From assembly GCF_014644535.1 (NCBI RefSeq), contig NZ_BMKW01000002.1, positions 576,888 to 640,887 on the forward strand: a DNA stretch of 64,000 nt, read 5' to 3'. A model generated the notes under the pieces. The model had not been told where the DNA came from. It ran no database searches and saw nothing but the letters and a program-made list of their open reading frames with translations. This DNA comes from Neoroseomonas lacus. Its GTDB lineage: Bacteria > Pseudomonadota > Alphaproteobacteria > Acetobacterales > Acetobacteraceae. The translations under genes and the position numbers were made by a program. This document shows positions 33,628 to 41,978 of this stretch, one piece after another; position 1 is the first letter of the stretch, and every line of letters begins with the position of its first letter.

Positions 33628-34089
33628 TCAAAACGGGAGAGGGTCGTCGAGCGGATCCCGCTCGGCAGCCTGGCGCTGCATCGAGGCCTGGAAGCCATCG
33701 ACGCATGCCTCGATGATGCGATCGATCTCCGCCGCGCTGCGGTCGTGGAACGGCGCCATGAGGTTCAGCTCGACCAGCACTTCCGCGAGCGGCCGGCGCG
33801 CGTCCTTCACCGCGCGTGCCTCCATGGGTGTCTTGTCGATCACGCCGCCGCTCCGCCGCGCCAGCGCGCTGCCGGCGTCGCAGCAGCGCATCGAGCAGAA
33901 GGACAGCTTTGGGTGGATGCCGAGCCGCATCTCGTGCACGTAGCCGAAGCCCTTCGCCTCACGTCGGCACAGCGCGCAGGTGAGCCGTCGGACCTGATCT
34001 GCGGGCGTGCAGCCGGGAAGCGGCGCTGGCGCTGGCGCTGCCACCGCGGCACGCGGCGGTGCCGACCGCGCCCAGCGGCGACGAACCAC
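33628..34089 (-). CDS. DUF6511-like phage protein with Cys cluster
   Basis: A 153-aa protein with a central CALCRREAKGFGYV and FCSMRCCD, probably a zinc-binding site, and a helical C-terminus (VELNLMAPFHDRSAAEIDRIIEACVDGF). The pattern fits DUF6511 proteins from alphaproteobacterial phages. It sits between single-strand handling and nuclease genes, so a DNA-processing role is possible. The start is a GTG without a clear ribosome site and is uncertain. Confidence 0.6.
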   Translation of the reverse strand: MVRRRWARSAPPRAAVAAPAPAPLPGCTPADQVRRLTCALCRREAKGFGYVHEMRLGIHPKLSFCSMRCCDAGSALARRSGGVIDKTPMEARAVKDARRPLAEVLVELNLMAPFHDRSAAEIDRIIEACVDGFQASMQRQAAERDPLDDPLPF

Positions 34090-34096
34090 CGACGCA

Positions 34097-34843
34097 TCAC
34101 CCGTTCAACCAAGCCGGGCCGCCCATGGCCGGCGCAGTGAGAGACGGTTCTGCGGGCTGAGGCGCCACGGGGGCGGGACTGGTGGCAGCGGGGCGCTCCC
34201 ACATGCGGGGCGCGGCCGCAGATGGCGTCGCTGCGCCCGGGGCGGCCCAGGCGGGCGGTGTGGTTGCAGTCGCGGCGGGCGGACGCGCCGACCGGTTGCT
34301 GGGCTGCGCCGGCACGGCCTCGCCCGCCATGACCCGCGCGTATTCCGGCTCGCCCGGCAGCACGACGCGGTCCAGCCGGTTGCTGTCGGAATACCGGGGG
34401 TCGCTGGCGGGCTCGACGCGCACCTTGGCCGCGAAGGTGATGCCGTGCAGATCGGACAGACCGCGCAGCATGCGCCTGGCCTTCGCCGCCTCGCTCATAT
34501 CCTGCGAGTCCAGCCCGAGCGCGCTGTCGATCATCGCCCGGAAGACCCCTTTCGAGATCTTCCAGCCGATCGAGACACCCTGCTCGTCCACCTTCCCGCC
34601 GATGACGGTGAAGGTCTGCCAGAACTTCCGGCGGATGTGCGGGCCGGCCGTGACCGTAAACTCGCAGTCCAGCATCTTCACGTCGCTGCCAGGAGTCTTG
34701 GTGGCCTTGAGCAGGCCGCGATCGGCCTCGCCCTGGCCGTCCAGCCCGCCCTTGCGGAGGTGCATGGTCACCTTCACGAAGCTGCCGTCCGGGATGAGGT
34801 CAGAGCCACGCGGCAACTCGGCATCGTTCATGTCGTAGGTCAT
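34097..34843 (-). CDS. Phage protein of unknown function, 248 aa, possible ssDNA-binding
   Basis: The first 180 residues form a beta-rich domain (SFVKVTMHLRKGG, MLDCEFTVTAGPHIRRKFWQTFTVIGG, GITFAAKVRVEP); the rest is a Pro/Ala-rich disordered tail ending GGPAWLNG. A beta domain with a flexible tail ending in a short conserved tip resembles single-strand binding proteins, and the next gene encodes a RecA-like ATPase. No family match is certain. Confidence 0.6.
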   Translation of the reverse strand: MTYDMNDAELPRGSDLIPDGSFVKVTMHLRKGGLDGQGEADRGLLKATKTPGSDVKMLDCEFTVTAGPHIRRKFWQTFTVIGGKVDEQGVSIGWKISKGVFRAMIDSALGLDSQDMSEAAKARRMLRGLSDLHGITFAAKVRVEPASDPRYSDSNRLDRVVLPGEPEYARVMAGEAVPAQPSNRSARPPAATATTPPAWAAPGAATPSAAAPRMWERPAATSPAPVAPQPAEPSLTAPAMGGPAWLNG

Positions 34844-34847
34844 GGCA

Positions 34848-35687
34848 TCACCCCTGGCTGGTGCTGGTGGCGTTGATCTTGCGGAGGAGCGCGGCGAGGT
34901 CGGCCGGCTCCGTCTCATCGAGACGGCCGGATCGATCCTTCGCGGGCAGGCCGAAGCTGTTGCCGGCACGGCAGACGAGGCGACGCTCGGTCCCGCGCTC
35001 GGGATCGTGGCGCCAGGCATCGCCCTCACGGGAGAACAGCGCCATCGTCACTACCTGGTCGACGATGCCGGGCAGTTCGCGCGCCGCCTTGCCGCCTTCC
35101 ATCTGCGGCTGCCAGGTCACCTTGCCGAACTCGTCGGTCACCTTCTCCAGGATGCCGACCATGATCGTGGTCTTGCCCGGCGCGTGCTGCAGGTGCTTCA
35201 GCAGGCCAATAACCTCGCGAGCGAGCAGGCCATAGGCGCCGCGGGTGTCGGGCTTGCCGGTCTTGTCGGAGAAGGCCTCGGGGCGGTTCTTGGCCCAGGC
35301 CATGGCCTGCCGCGTGAGGTCGGTGATCGAGTCCAAGAACACGATCGACTTGCCGGTGATCAGCCGCACCAGGTCAGGATGCGCCGCGGCGAGATGCTGA
35401 TAGTGCCCTTCCGAGAAGAAGCCCGTCGGATCGGCCGCTGGGTTCACGCCCCCGACAAGGCAGGCGATGTCGATGGCATCCTCGAAGCAGCGCACGGGGA
35501 TGCTGTCGCCGCGCCAGTCCTGCACCGATTTCAGGCCGGCCTCGAGGTCGATGCAGATGGTCTCCGCCGCCGGCAGGGTCTTGAGCTGGGTGGTCTTGCC
35601 GACGCCGCTGGGGCCGAACAGCGCGAGGGTGGTCTTGTTGGCCGCGCGCGACAGGCGCTCATCGGCCGTGACGATACGCAGCGCCAT
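34848..35687 (-). CDS. RecA-like phage ATPase (AAA_24 type)
   Basis: The 279-aa protein has Walker A FGPSGVGKTT (24-33), an acidic strand (ICIDLEAG) and IVFLDSITDLTRQAM, with a later TTIMVGILEKV segment. It resembles phage RecA-fold ATPases involved in recombination or single-strand annealing. It is coupled (ATGA) to the gene upstream and precedes the 248-aa protein. Confidence 0.82.
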   Translation of the reverse strand: MALRIVTADERLSRAANKTTLALFGPSGVGKTTQLKTLPAAETICIDLEAGLKSVQDWRGDSIPVRCFEDAIDIACLVGGVNPAADPTGFFSEGHYQHLAAAHPDLVRLITGKSIVFLDSITDLTRQAMAWAKNRPEAFSDKTGKPDTRGAYGLLAREVIGLLKHLQHAPGKTTIMVGILEKVTDEFGKVTWQPQMEGGKAARELPGIVDQVVTMALFSREGDAWRHDPERGTERRLVCRAGNSFGLPAKDRSGRLDETEPADLAALLRKINATSTSQG

Positions 35688-36229
35688 CAGCCGATCCCCC
35701 CGAAGGTCGAAGGGGCACCGGCATGCGGGCTGTCGCGTCGCTCCGTCTCCGAGAGGATGGTTAGCCGGTAGGTGGGCTTGCCCGTCCGCACGGTCCGCGC
35801 CGGCTCGAAGGCGCTGCGAATACGCTCCGGCCAGGCGGCATAGGCGCGCTCGGCCACCTTGAAGCTGACCTCGACATACTCGCCGGGGTCCTCACCCCCG
35901 GCGCGGATCTGCTCCGCGAGCGCGGTGAGCCGGCGCTGATCCCATTCGACCTTCTTCGGGAGATCGGCTGTGACCTCCACCGTCCCGTCCACGAAGCGGA
36001 CCGTGCCGGTGTCCTTCCCGGCTGCGGCACGAGCACCGATGGCACGCTGCTCGTAGCGCATCGCGATGGCGCCCTCGATCCAGTCGAGCGCCCGCTTCGC
36101 GATGTCGAGGCGGGAGCGCGCCTGCTCCTGCAGCAGGGCGAGATGCTCGGCCGGGAGATCGATCACCTGGCCGATCGGCAACAGGCGCATATCGTCGATC
36201 GTCGGGTGATTGCGGCGGGTGGCATCCAT
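35687..36229 (-). CDS. Phage protein of unknown function, 180 aa
   Basis: The ATG (MDATRRNHPTIDDM) overlaps the stop of the previous gene and the stop overlaps the ATPase start. The helical centre (EHLALLQEQARSRLDIAKRALDWIE) and a basic C-terminal part are visible. No domain is recognised. Its place next to the RecA-like ATPase suggests a recombination or replication accessory. Confidence 0.65.
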   Translation of the reverse strand: MDATRRNHPTIDDMRLLPIGQVIDLPAEHLALLQEQARSRLDIAKRALDWIEGAIAMRYEQRAIGARAAAGKDTGTVRFVDGTVEVTADLPKKVEWDQRRLTALAEQIRAGGEDPGEYVEVSFKVAERAYAAWPERIRSAFEPARTVRTGKPTYRLTILSETERRDSPHAGAPSTFGGIG

Positions 36230-36618
36230 CACGCCGCCTCCCGCAGCCGCAGGCACGCCGGAGGCGCAGCAACACGTGAGCGCTGCTGGCGCGGCCGGGG
36301 CCGCACGATGACGAGATAGGCGAAACATTCCGGCCCGACACGACGCTGGGCCAGGTGCGCCCACCCGGCATCGGCCAACCGCCAGGCGTAATCGGCGGTG
36401 GCATCGAGTTCGATGCGCTGCTCTGGCGACAGCCGCGAGGCGAGTCGATCACGGTCGCGCGCCAGCATACCGACGAAGTAGGTGATGGCATCGCCGGGCG
36501 CGGCGGCAGTGACACGATCGCAGAGCGCGTTGGCATCGACGACAGTATCGAGCCAATCGTGCATCTCGGTGTTGGAAAGACGGCTGACGGCAAGCGGAGG
36601 GATGACGATGACGTTCAT
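36229..36618 (-). CDS. Phage protein of unknown function, 129 aa
   Basis: A helical protein (MNVIVIPPLAVSRLSNTEM) with a basic C-terminus, coupled by ATGA to the next gene. An upstream ATG would add nine residues; the chosen start has a weak GGA site. No family is recognised. Confidence 0.55.
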   Translation of the reverse strand: MNVIVIPPLAVSRLSNTEMHDWLDTVVDANALCDRVTAAAPGDAITYFVGMLARDRDRLASRLSPEQRIELDATADYAWRLADAGWAHLAQRRVGPECFAYLVIVRPRPRQQRSRVAAPPACLRLREAA

Positions 36619-36660
36619 CGACGGGGTATCCTTTCGACGCATTGTGCTGCTGCTTGGTAT

Positions 36661-37353
36661 CTACCGATCGAGCTCGCGATTTTTCCCACGGGCGTGAGAC
36701 GCGACGCTGAGACCGCCGGCACGGAGCCACAGGCGCAGTTCATCGACCGTGCGGTAGAAGGCGGAACAGGAGCGACCACTCCCACGCTGCGCGCTGGCGA
36801 CGTCGCCGTGTGTCGACATCAGCAGCAGTAGTGTCTCCCGCGGCAGTGCCGGCAGGTCGTCGAGCAGGGTGTCCAGATCGACGCGGCGCGCCATGGCGGC
36901 GTCCTCGTCGCACGGCCCCGGTTGCGTCGCTGAGGTGAGGGACATTGCCGCGTCGAGGTCGAGGAGATCGAGCGGAACCATGGTCACCCGGCTCGGATGG
37001 CTGTCGGCCCGCAGACGGTCGGCCACGACGTGCCGTGCCAGTAGCCCAACGAAGGCTGCCCAATTCGCCTGACCGGCATCGAAGTGCCGGGCGCGTTCGA
37101 CGATGGCGAGCAGGATGTCCTGGCTCAAATCCTCGCGGTCTGCCCGCCCATGGCGACCGCACCGTGCCCAACGGGCGGCATGGCGGTCGGCTGCATCAAG
37201 TGCGGCGCGGGTATGATGATCGTCCCATTCGGAGTGATGGTGGGCGTCTATGGGGTGTTGATCGAGCAAGGTCAGATCCTCGGTCTGGGCAATGTGGCGA
37301 CACCCAGACCGCAGCACGTCGCTCGCCGGGGCGACGAGGCGCAACGGGGCCAA
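36661..37353 (-). CDS. Sigma-70-like (ECF-type) phage transcription factor
   Basis: The 230-aa protein has a region-2-like segment (DREDLSQDILLAIVERARHFD, then AFVGLLARHVVADRLR) and a region-4-like C-terminal part (LDDLPALPRETLLLLMSTHG, ending in SCSAFYRTVDELRLWL). It is the first gene of the minus-strand early operon, divergent from the ImmA/XRE genes. It may redirect RNA polymerase to phage promoters. The homology is weak, so a generic DNA-binding protein is possible. Confidence 0.5.
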   Translation of the reverse strand: MAPLRLVAPASDVLRSGCRHIAQTEDLTLLDQHPIDAHHHSEWDDHHTRAALDAADRHAARWARCGRHGRADREDLSQDILLAIVERARHFDAGQANWAAFVGLLARHVVADRLRADSHPSRVTMVPLDLLDLDAAMSLTSATQPGPCDEDAAMARRVDLDTLLDDLPALPRETLLLLMSTHGDVASAQRGSGRSCSAFYRTVDELRLWLRAGGLSVASHARGKNRELDR

Positions 37354-37559
37354 ATGGGGCAGAGGCGCCGGCCGAGGATTTCGGCACCGACGTTATTTCA
37401 ATAGTTTAGGCCGGAAACGCCTCGGCTTTCGGACACAGCGGGGCGGAATTCGGATTTCCGCACCCCGTCATTCACGCGACGCTGGACTCCCGCATGGCAG
37501 CGAACATAATAAGAACATTGCCGTTGACGAAACCGTTCACTCCATAGGACCCCCGTCCG
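37354..37559. promoter_or_regulatory. Divergent early/lysogeny control region
   Basis: This 206-base gap separates the sigma-like gene (left) and the ImmA/XRE genes (right). It is AT-richer than its surroundings and has an inverted repeat CGGAA-N7-TTCCG (37444-37460), a possible XRE operator. TTGACG at 37527 could be a -35 box, but no matching -10 was certain. Confidence 0.4.
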
Positions 37560-38291
37560 ATGTCCATTGCCGTGCACTACCCGTGTCATTCAGGGTCGGG
37601 CGCCCCGCGCGCCCTTTCCGTGGCCGCCATCCGGGCGGTGGCCGCCCAGGTGCGCCAGCAGATCGCCCGCGAACCCGACAGCCTGGCCGTGACCGTCGCG
37701 GCACTGCTGCAGGCCGGCCAGGGTGTGGCGGTGAATGGTCGGACGATCGGCGTGGTCTGGGACCTGGCGCACTCGTTGCGTGACGAAGGGGGGCGGCGGG
37801 TGCTCGGCATCTGCGATACCGATCCGGAGGAGCCCGACTGCGCCTTTGTCTCGGTGAATGCGGAGCTGACGGAGCATCGGCCGGATCTCGCGCTCAGCAC
37901 CGCCGCGCACGAGTTCGGCCATGTGCTGTTCGACGTGCCGGCAGCCTTGCAGACCGGGATGCGCCGGTTCCGGGCGGTCGCTGCGGACGCGGCGGCGCTC
38001 GATCGGGTCGGTCGCAGTGCGGAAGGGCGCGCCAACGAGTTCATGGGCGCGCTACTGGCACCGCCCGTCGCCCTGCACACGCGGCTGCTTGCTCATGCGC
38101 GCAGCGAAGGTCTGCGGTTCGCGCGCGGGCCGCATCAGGGGCGCCCCGGTAGCCCGATTCTAGCCGCTGGTAATCCAGTGGATGGCCTTGCCGGCGTTCT
38201 GGCGGCGCTGGCCGGCGATTTCGGCGTGTCGGAGCGATTCATCGCTGTGCGCCTCGCGCGCTACGGGCTGCTGGAGGGAAGCGTGCCATGA
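37560..38291 (+). CDS. ImmA/IrrE family metallopeptidase
   Basis: The 243-aa protein contains the zinc-binding HEFGH motif at 117-121, within STAAHEFGHVLF, and C-terminal NEFMGALLAPP typical of ImmA/IrrE. ImmA proteases cleave phage or ICE repressors after DNA damage. It overlaps the XRE regulator gene by 4 bases, the classic immA/immR pairing, so cleavage of that repressor would trigger induction. Confidence 0.85.
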   Translation: MSIAVHYPCHSGSGAPRALSVAAIRAVAAQVRQQIAREPDSLAVTVAALLQAGQGVAVNGRTIGVVWDLAHSLRDEGGRRVLGICDTDPEEPDCAFVSVNAELTEHRPDLALSTAAHEFGHVLFDVPAALQTGMRRFRAVAADAAALDRVGRSAEGRANEFMGALLAPPVALHTRLLAHARSEGLRFARGPHQGRPGSPILAAGNPVDGLAGVLAALAGDFGVSERFIAVRLARYGLLEGSVP

Positions 38292-38569
38292 GCTTTGGTG
38301 CGGTGGTCCGCGACAAGCGCAAGGCGCTTGGCATTGGACTCAATGATTTCTCCGAACGACTCGGCATCTCGCCGGCCTATTGGTCGCGCATCGAGCGCGG
38401 TCATGAGAAGCCGCCGCGGGACGAGCTGATCGAGCGCGCCGCGGCCATCCTCGGTGAGCGGCTGGATGATCTGTTCGTCCAGGCCGAGCGGCTGCCCCCC
38501 GATATGCGGCGGGACATGGGCAAGGTGGTGCTGGCCTATCGGCGCATGCGGGCCATCGGTTTTCGGTGA
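38288..38569 (+). CDS. XRE family transcriptional repressor
   Basis: A 93-aa single-domain Cro/C1-type HTH protein (RKALGIGLNDFSERLGISPAYWSRIERGHEKPP). Translationally coupled to the ImmA/IrrE peptidase gene. It likely represses the divergent early operon to maintain lysogeny, with sites in the 37354-37559 region. Short length means no effector domain. Confidence 0.85.
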   Translation: MSFGAVVRDKRKALGIGLNDFSERLGISPAYWSRIERGHEKPPRDELIERAAAILGERLDDLFVQAERLPPDMRRDMGKVVLAYRRMRAIGFR

Positions 38570-38580
38570 TGGAGAGGACG

Positions 38581-39273
38581 ATGGTCGCGCGCGCACATCG
38601 CAAGCCGTTCTATCGGCTGGAGGAAGTCTGCGAGGGATGGGGCATGTCCATCTGGGACGTCGCTGCCTATGCGATCGAGAAGGAGCTTGTTGTCTCGATC
38701 GTGGCTGCCGGCGTGCTGGTCCGGGGGGGTATCCTGGATCAGTCCGCGGATGGGGCCCCCTGCCGCATCTCCAACGGGGAACGGCTGCTGAGCGGCCTGG
38801 TCGACCTGCATGGCGATGACGCGTGGATGATCCTGCAGCGCGGCTTGCATCGGGTGCATCGGTTTGTCGCCGACCCCGGCGAGTACCTCGAACCGTGCAC
38901 CTCCGCCGGTGAGCCAGATCCAATCGAGGTCCTGGTGCAGGAGTTGGTCGTGCGCCACCCCGAGCGGGTGCGTTTCGAGGCGGCGCAGGAGCTATCGCCG
39001 AAGACCGAAGACACCGCACCGTCCCCCGTTCTCATTCTGCCACCTAGGCCGCGCGGTGCGCAGGCGACGCACGATTGGGAGGCGTGCTGGGTGGAGACCT
39101 GCCGCACGCTGTATTTCGACGGCGCGCCCGAGAGCTTGTCGGCGTTGGTCCGGCGTCTGCAGGACTGGTTCGCGGCGGAGGGCAAGAAGGTCCCCGACGA
39201 GAGCACGCTCAAGAAGAAGCTCAAGGCGCTGTGGCGGGTGTTCGCGCCGGAGGCTGAGCGGAAGTCGGCGTGA
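38581..39273 (+). CDS. Phage protein with N-terminal HTH-like region, 230 aa
   Basis: The start chosen, MVARAHRKPFYRLEEVCEGW, has GGAGAGG just upstream; a GTG overlapping the repressor stop is an alternative. The first 40 residues (RLEEVCEGWGMSIWDVAAYAIEKE) resemble an AlpA or XRE-like helix pair found in alphaproteobacterial phages. A C-terminal basic part (ESTLKKKLKALWRVFAPEAE) also looks DNA-binding. Function unknown, probably regulatory because of its place in the lysogeny operon. Confidence 0.6.
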   Translation: MVARAHRKPFYRLEEVCEGWGMSIWDVAAYAIEKELVVSIVAAGVLVRGGILDQSADGAPCRISNGERLLSGLVDLHGDDAWMILQRGLHRVHRFVADPGEYLEPCTSAGEPDPIEVLVQELVVRHPERVRFEAAQELSPKTEDTAPSPVLILPPRPRGAQATHDWEACWVETCRTLYFDGAPESLSALVRRLQDWFAAEGKKVPDESTLKKKLKALWRVFAPEAERKSA

Positions 39274-39364
39274 GGCGGCGCGGCGGCGGTTGCGGCACCC
39301 GGCGTGGGAAAATCGTGGGCGCCGATCGGTAGATAGGGGGCAGGACCATGCATGTTGGATCGCG

Positions 39365-39577
39365 ATGCCCCTGCCGGCCCAGACCAATCATCACCTGCCG
39401 CCGCATTTGCGCGAGGTCTGCGCCATCCTCGCCGCCGGCTTGGTGCGGCTGCGCAGCCGCGCTGCCGAGGATCATGCCCGTGATGCCGCGCAGCTCGAGA
39501 CTCACGGAGACATTCGCCTACACTACACCGCCAGGCAGCGCCGTCATGCGAACCCCAAGAGAAAGGGAGTCGCATGA
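39365..39577 (+). CDS. Small protein preceding DUF2924 gene, 70 aa
   Basis: The 70-aa protein (MPLPAQTNHHLPPHLREVC) is Leu/Arg-rich and helical and overlaps the DUF2924 gene start by 4 bases (ATGA). Similar small proteins often sit in front of DUF2924 and serine recombinase genes in alphaproteobacteria. Function unknown; coupling supports it as real. Confidence 0.65.
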   Translation: MPLPAQTNHHLPPHLREVCAILAAGLVRLRSRAAEDHARDAAQLETHGDIRLHYTARQRRHANPKRKGVA

Positions 39578-40095
39578 CCCGACGATCGACCACGAAGGCG
39601 AAGCAGCAGGACACGGCTGCGCCCGCGCCCGCGCCCGCCATCCCAAAGATCCCACCGGCTCAGGTGCTGCCACGCCTCGCGGCGCTGCAGACGGCGCCCA
39701 CCGCCGACCTGAAGCATCAATGGCGGGAGCTGTTCGGCAAGGAGCCGCCGCCCTGGAACCGCGCCTACATCCAGAGCCGGCTGGCGTATCGCATCCAGGA
39801 ATTGGCCTATGGCGGGCTGAAGCCAGAGACGGTCGATCGGCTCGTGGCGCTGGGCGAGCAAATGGACGGCGGCAACGTCGTGCTGCGCCGCATCCGCGCC
39901 GACGGCCGGCCGCTCGCCGGCACGCGCCTGATCCGGGAATGGCAGGGGGTGCAGCACGTCGTCACGGTGCGCCAGGACGACTTCGAGTTCGAGGGGCGAC
40001 CGTATCAGTCGCTTTCGGCCATCGCCCGGCACATCACCGGCACGCGCTGGAACGGCTGGACGTTCTTCGGGCTGCGCGCGCGAGGTGACGCATGA
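39574..40095 (+). CDS. DUF2924 domain protein
   Basis: The 173-aa protein shows the family pattern LKHQWRELFGKEPPPWNRAYIQSRLAYRIQELAYGG and a C-terminal beta part ending ARHITGTRWNGWTFFGL, which resembles a small DNA-binding fold. DUF2924 genes are nearly always next to large serine recombinases in alphaproteobacterial phages, as here, and may encode a recombination directionality or accessory factor. It overlaps both neighbours. Confidence 0.85.
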   Translation: MTRRSTTKAKQQDTAAPAPAPAIPKIPPAQVLPRLAALQTAPTADLKHQWRELFGKEPPPWNRAYIQSRLAYRIQELAYGGLKPETVDRLVALGEQMDGGNVVLRRIRADGRPLAGTRLIREWQGVQHVVTVRQDDFEFEGRPYQSLSAIARHITGTRWNGWTFFGLRARGDA

Positions 40096-41444
40096 CCCGC
40101 CGCGCCCGCATCGAGCCGGTCATGCCGGCCGCCACGAAGAAGCTGCGCTGCGCGGTCTACACGCGGAAATCCACCGACGAGGGGCTGGAGAAGGAGTTCA
40201 ACACCCTCGACGCACAGCGCGATGCCTGCGAGGCCTACATCACCAGCCAACGCGCCGAGGGCTGGGTGCTGGTGCGCGACCGCTACGACGACGGCGGGTT
40301 CTCCGGCGGCACGCTGGAGCGGCCGGCACTACAGCGCCTGCTGCGCGACATCCAGGCCGACCTGGTCGACGTGATCGTGGTCTACAAGATCGATCGCCTC
40401 AGCCGCTCACTGATGGATTTCGCCAAGCTGGTGGAGGTGATGGACGCGCATGGCGTGACCTTCGTCTCGGTCACGCAGAGCTTTAACACGACCACCAGCA
40501 TGGGCCGGCTGACGCTGAACATCCTGCTGTCCTTCGCGCAGTTCGAGCGGGAGGTCATTGGCGAGCGAATCCGCGACAAATTCGCCGCCTCCCGCGCACG
40601 AGGCATGTGGATGGGCGGCAAGGTGCCGCTCGGCTACGACGTCGTCGCCAGGAAGCTGGTGGTCAATGAGGAGGAGGCGCCGCGCGTCCGACGCGTGTTC
40701 GAGATCTTCGCCGAGACCGGGTCGGGCATCGAGACGGTGAACCGCCTCAGGGCGGAGGGGGCCACGAGCAAGGTGGGCCGGCCGCTCGACAAGGGCGACG
40801 TCTACAAGCTGCTGAACAACCGGACCTATGTCGGCGAGGCCGCGCACAAGGGGCAGGTCTATCCCGGCGAGCACCAGGGGATCGTGCCGCGGGAGCTGTG
40901 GGATCGGGCGCATGCCGTGCTGCAGGTCAGCCCGCGGGTCCGCGCCAACCAGAACCGAGCGCAGACGCCGGCGCTGCTGAAGGGGCTGATCTTCGGGGTG
41001 GATGGCCGGGCGTTGTCGCCGACCCACGCCCGGAAGAATGGCCGGCTCTACCGCTACTATGTGGCGCAGCGGGTGTTGAAGGGCGACGCCGCCGGCGACG
41101 CCAGCATCGTGCGTCGGGTGTCGGCGGCAGAGATCGAGGCGGCCGTGATGGATCAGGTGCGGGCGCTGCTGCGGCAGCCGGAGATCGTGGTCGGCACGTG
41201 GCGGGCGGCGCGAAGGGAGGCGCCGGACCTGACTGAGAGCGAGACGCAGGACGCCCTGCATCGCCTTGACCCGCTCTGGGAGCACCTGTTCCCGGCGGAG
41301 CAGGCGCGCATTGTGCGGTCGCTGGTGGAGCGGGTGGTGATCGGCCCGGCCGGCGCGGACATTCGGCTGCGGCTGGATGGGCTCGGTGGTCTCGTCCGCG
41401 ACCTCGGCGCCATTGCGCCCGATGCGCTGAGGTCGGCAGCATGA
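40092..41444 (+). CDS. Large serine recombinase (phage integrase)
   Basis: The 450-aa protein has a resolvase catalytic domain with the nucleophile Ser27 in YTRKSTDEG, followed by YDDGGFSGGTLERPALQRLL and YKIDRLSRSLMDFAKLVE, a recombinase domain (VPLGYDVVARKLVV), and a C-terminal zinc-ribbon-like region without a clear Cys cluster. It should integrate and excise the prophage at an unknown att site, probably near 41.8-41.9 kb. It overlaps its neighbours by 4 bases. Confidence 0.92.
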   Translation: MTRRARIEPVMPAATKKLRCAVYTRKSTDEGLEKEFNTLDAQRDACEAYITSQRAEGWVLVRDRYDDGGFSGGTLERPALQRLLRDIQADLVDVIVVYKIDRLSRSLMDFAKLVEVMDAHGVTFVSVTQSFNTTTSMGRLTLNILLSFAQFEREVIGERIRDKFAASRARGMWMGGKVPLGYDVVARKLVVNEEEAPRVRRVFEIFAETGSGIETVNRLRAEGATSKVGRPLDKGDVYKLLNNRTYVGEAAHKGQVYPGEHQGIVPRELWDRAHAVLQVSPRVRANQNRAQTPALLKGLIFGVDGRALSPTHARKNGRLYRYYVAQRVLKGDAAGDASIVRRVSAAEIEAAVMDQVRALLRQPEIVVGTWRAARREAPDLTESETQDALHRLDPLWEHLFPAEQARIVRSLVERVVIGPAGADIRLRLDGLGGLVRDLGAIAPDALRSAA

Positions 41445-41923
41445 CCACGGCGACCAGCATCACGGTCCGGGTGCCACTGGCGATCCGCCACCGGCCGGGC
41501 CGGAAGACCGTCGTGACGCCGACGACCGATGGCGTAGCGCCGGTCACGGCGCGCGCCGATCCGGCGCTGGTGAAGGCGCTGGCTCGCGCGTTCCGCTACC
41601 AGCGTATGCTCGATCAGGGCCTCTATGTGTCTATCACTGAGATGGCGGCGGCGGAGCGGTTGGACCGGGGCTATTTGGGGCGGCTGCTGCGCCTTCCTCT
41701 GCTGGCGCCGGACATCACAGACGGCATCATCAACGGTCGACAGCCGCACTCCATGGGCCTTTCAAGGCTGATGGAGCCCCTCCCGGGCGAATGGGGCGCG
41801 CAGCGGGCGAGCCTGTCTCGATGTCATGCACCCGCGTCACTGTCGGATCGGCGAGGGGAACAGCCACCATCGGGCTCGGAGGCTCCACAGGCCCGGCCAT
41901 CCCCCAAGCGTGAGATCGCTTGA
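41441..41923 (+). CDS. Recombinase-associated small protein, 160 aa
   Basis: The first 120 residues match the small protein that usually follows such recombinases: RVPLAIRHRPGRKTVV, FRYQRMLDQGLYVSITEMAAAERLDRGYLGRLLRL and LAPDI. The C-terminal 40 residues (after GAQRASLSRCHAP) have unusual Pro/Arg-rich composition, as if the prophage end or att site replaced the native tail. Function unknown, probably DNA-binding. ATGA overlap with the recombinase. Confidence 0.75.
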   Translation: MTTATSITVRVPLAIRHRPGRKTVVTPTTDGVAPVTARADPALVKALARAFRYQRMLDQGLYVSITEMAAAERLDRGYLGRLLRLPLLAPDITDGIINGRQPHSMGLSRLMEPLPGEWGAQRASLSRCHAPASLSDRRGEQPPSGSEAPQARPSPKREIA

Positions 41924-41924
41924 T

Positions 41925-41962
41925 AACGCAAAAATTCTAGTCTATATACCGTAAAACGCAAA
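41925..41962 (+). promoter_or_regulatory. Direct repeats flanking an AT-rich promoter
   Basis: AACGCAAA occurs at 41925-41932 and 41955-41962, exactly 30 bases apart, on either side of TCTATATACC. The repeats could be autoregulatory sites for the XRE domain encoded 0.7 kb downstream, with TATATA as a -10 element. Confidence 0.45.
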
Positions 41963-41978
41963 CTGCATTGGGTCGCGC

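Larger units (their letters stand above)
1..41923. mobile_element. Lambda-like prophage with cargo genes (left end outside window)
   Basis: A continuous phage genome covers this interval: packaging, head, lysis and tail genes on the minus strand, a minus-strand replication/recombination region, and a divergent plus-strand lysogeny and integration module ending in a large serine recombinase and its usual small partner. The right boundary is placed at the end of that partner gene because the next genes are not phage-like. No att repeat was identified. At least eight bacterial-type genes interrupt the phage gene order and two phage genes are visibly broken, so it is probably a defective prophage. 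Confidence 0.85.

Noticed and set aside
1..41923. The phage region as a gene transfer agent
   Set aside because: It has a site-specific integrase, a Nu1/gpA-type terminase pair, repressor and replication genes, which gene transfer agents usually lack; it fits a prophage better.
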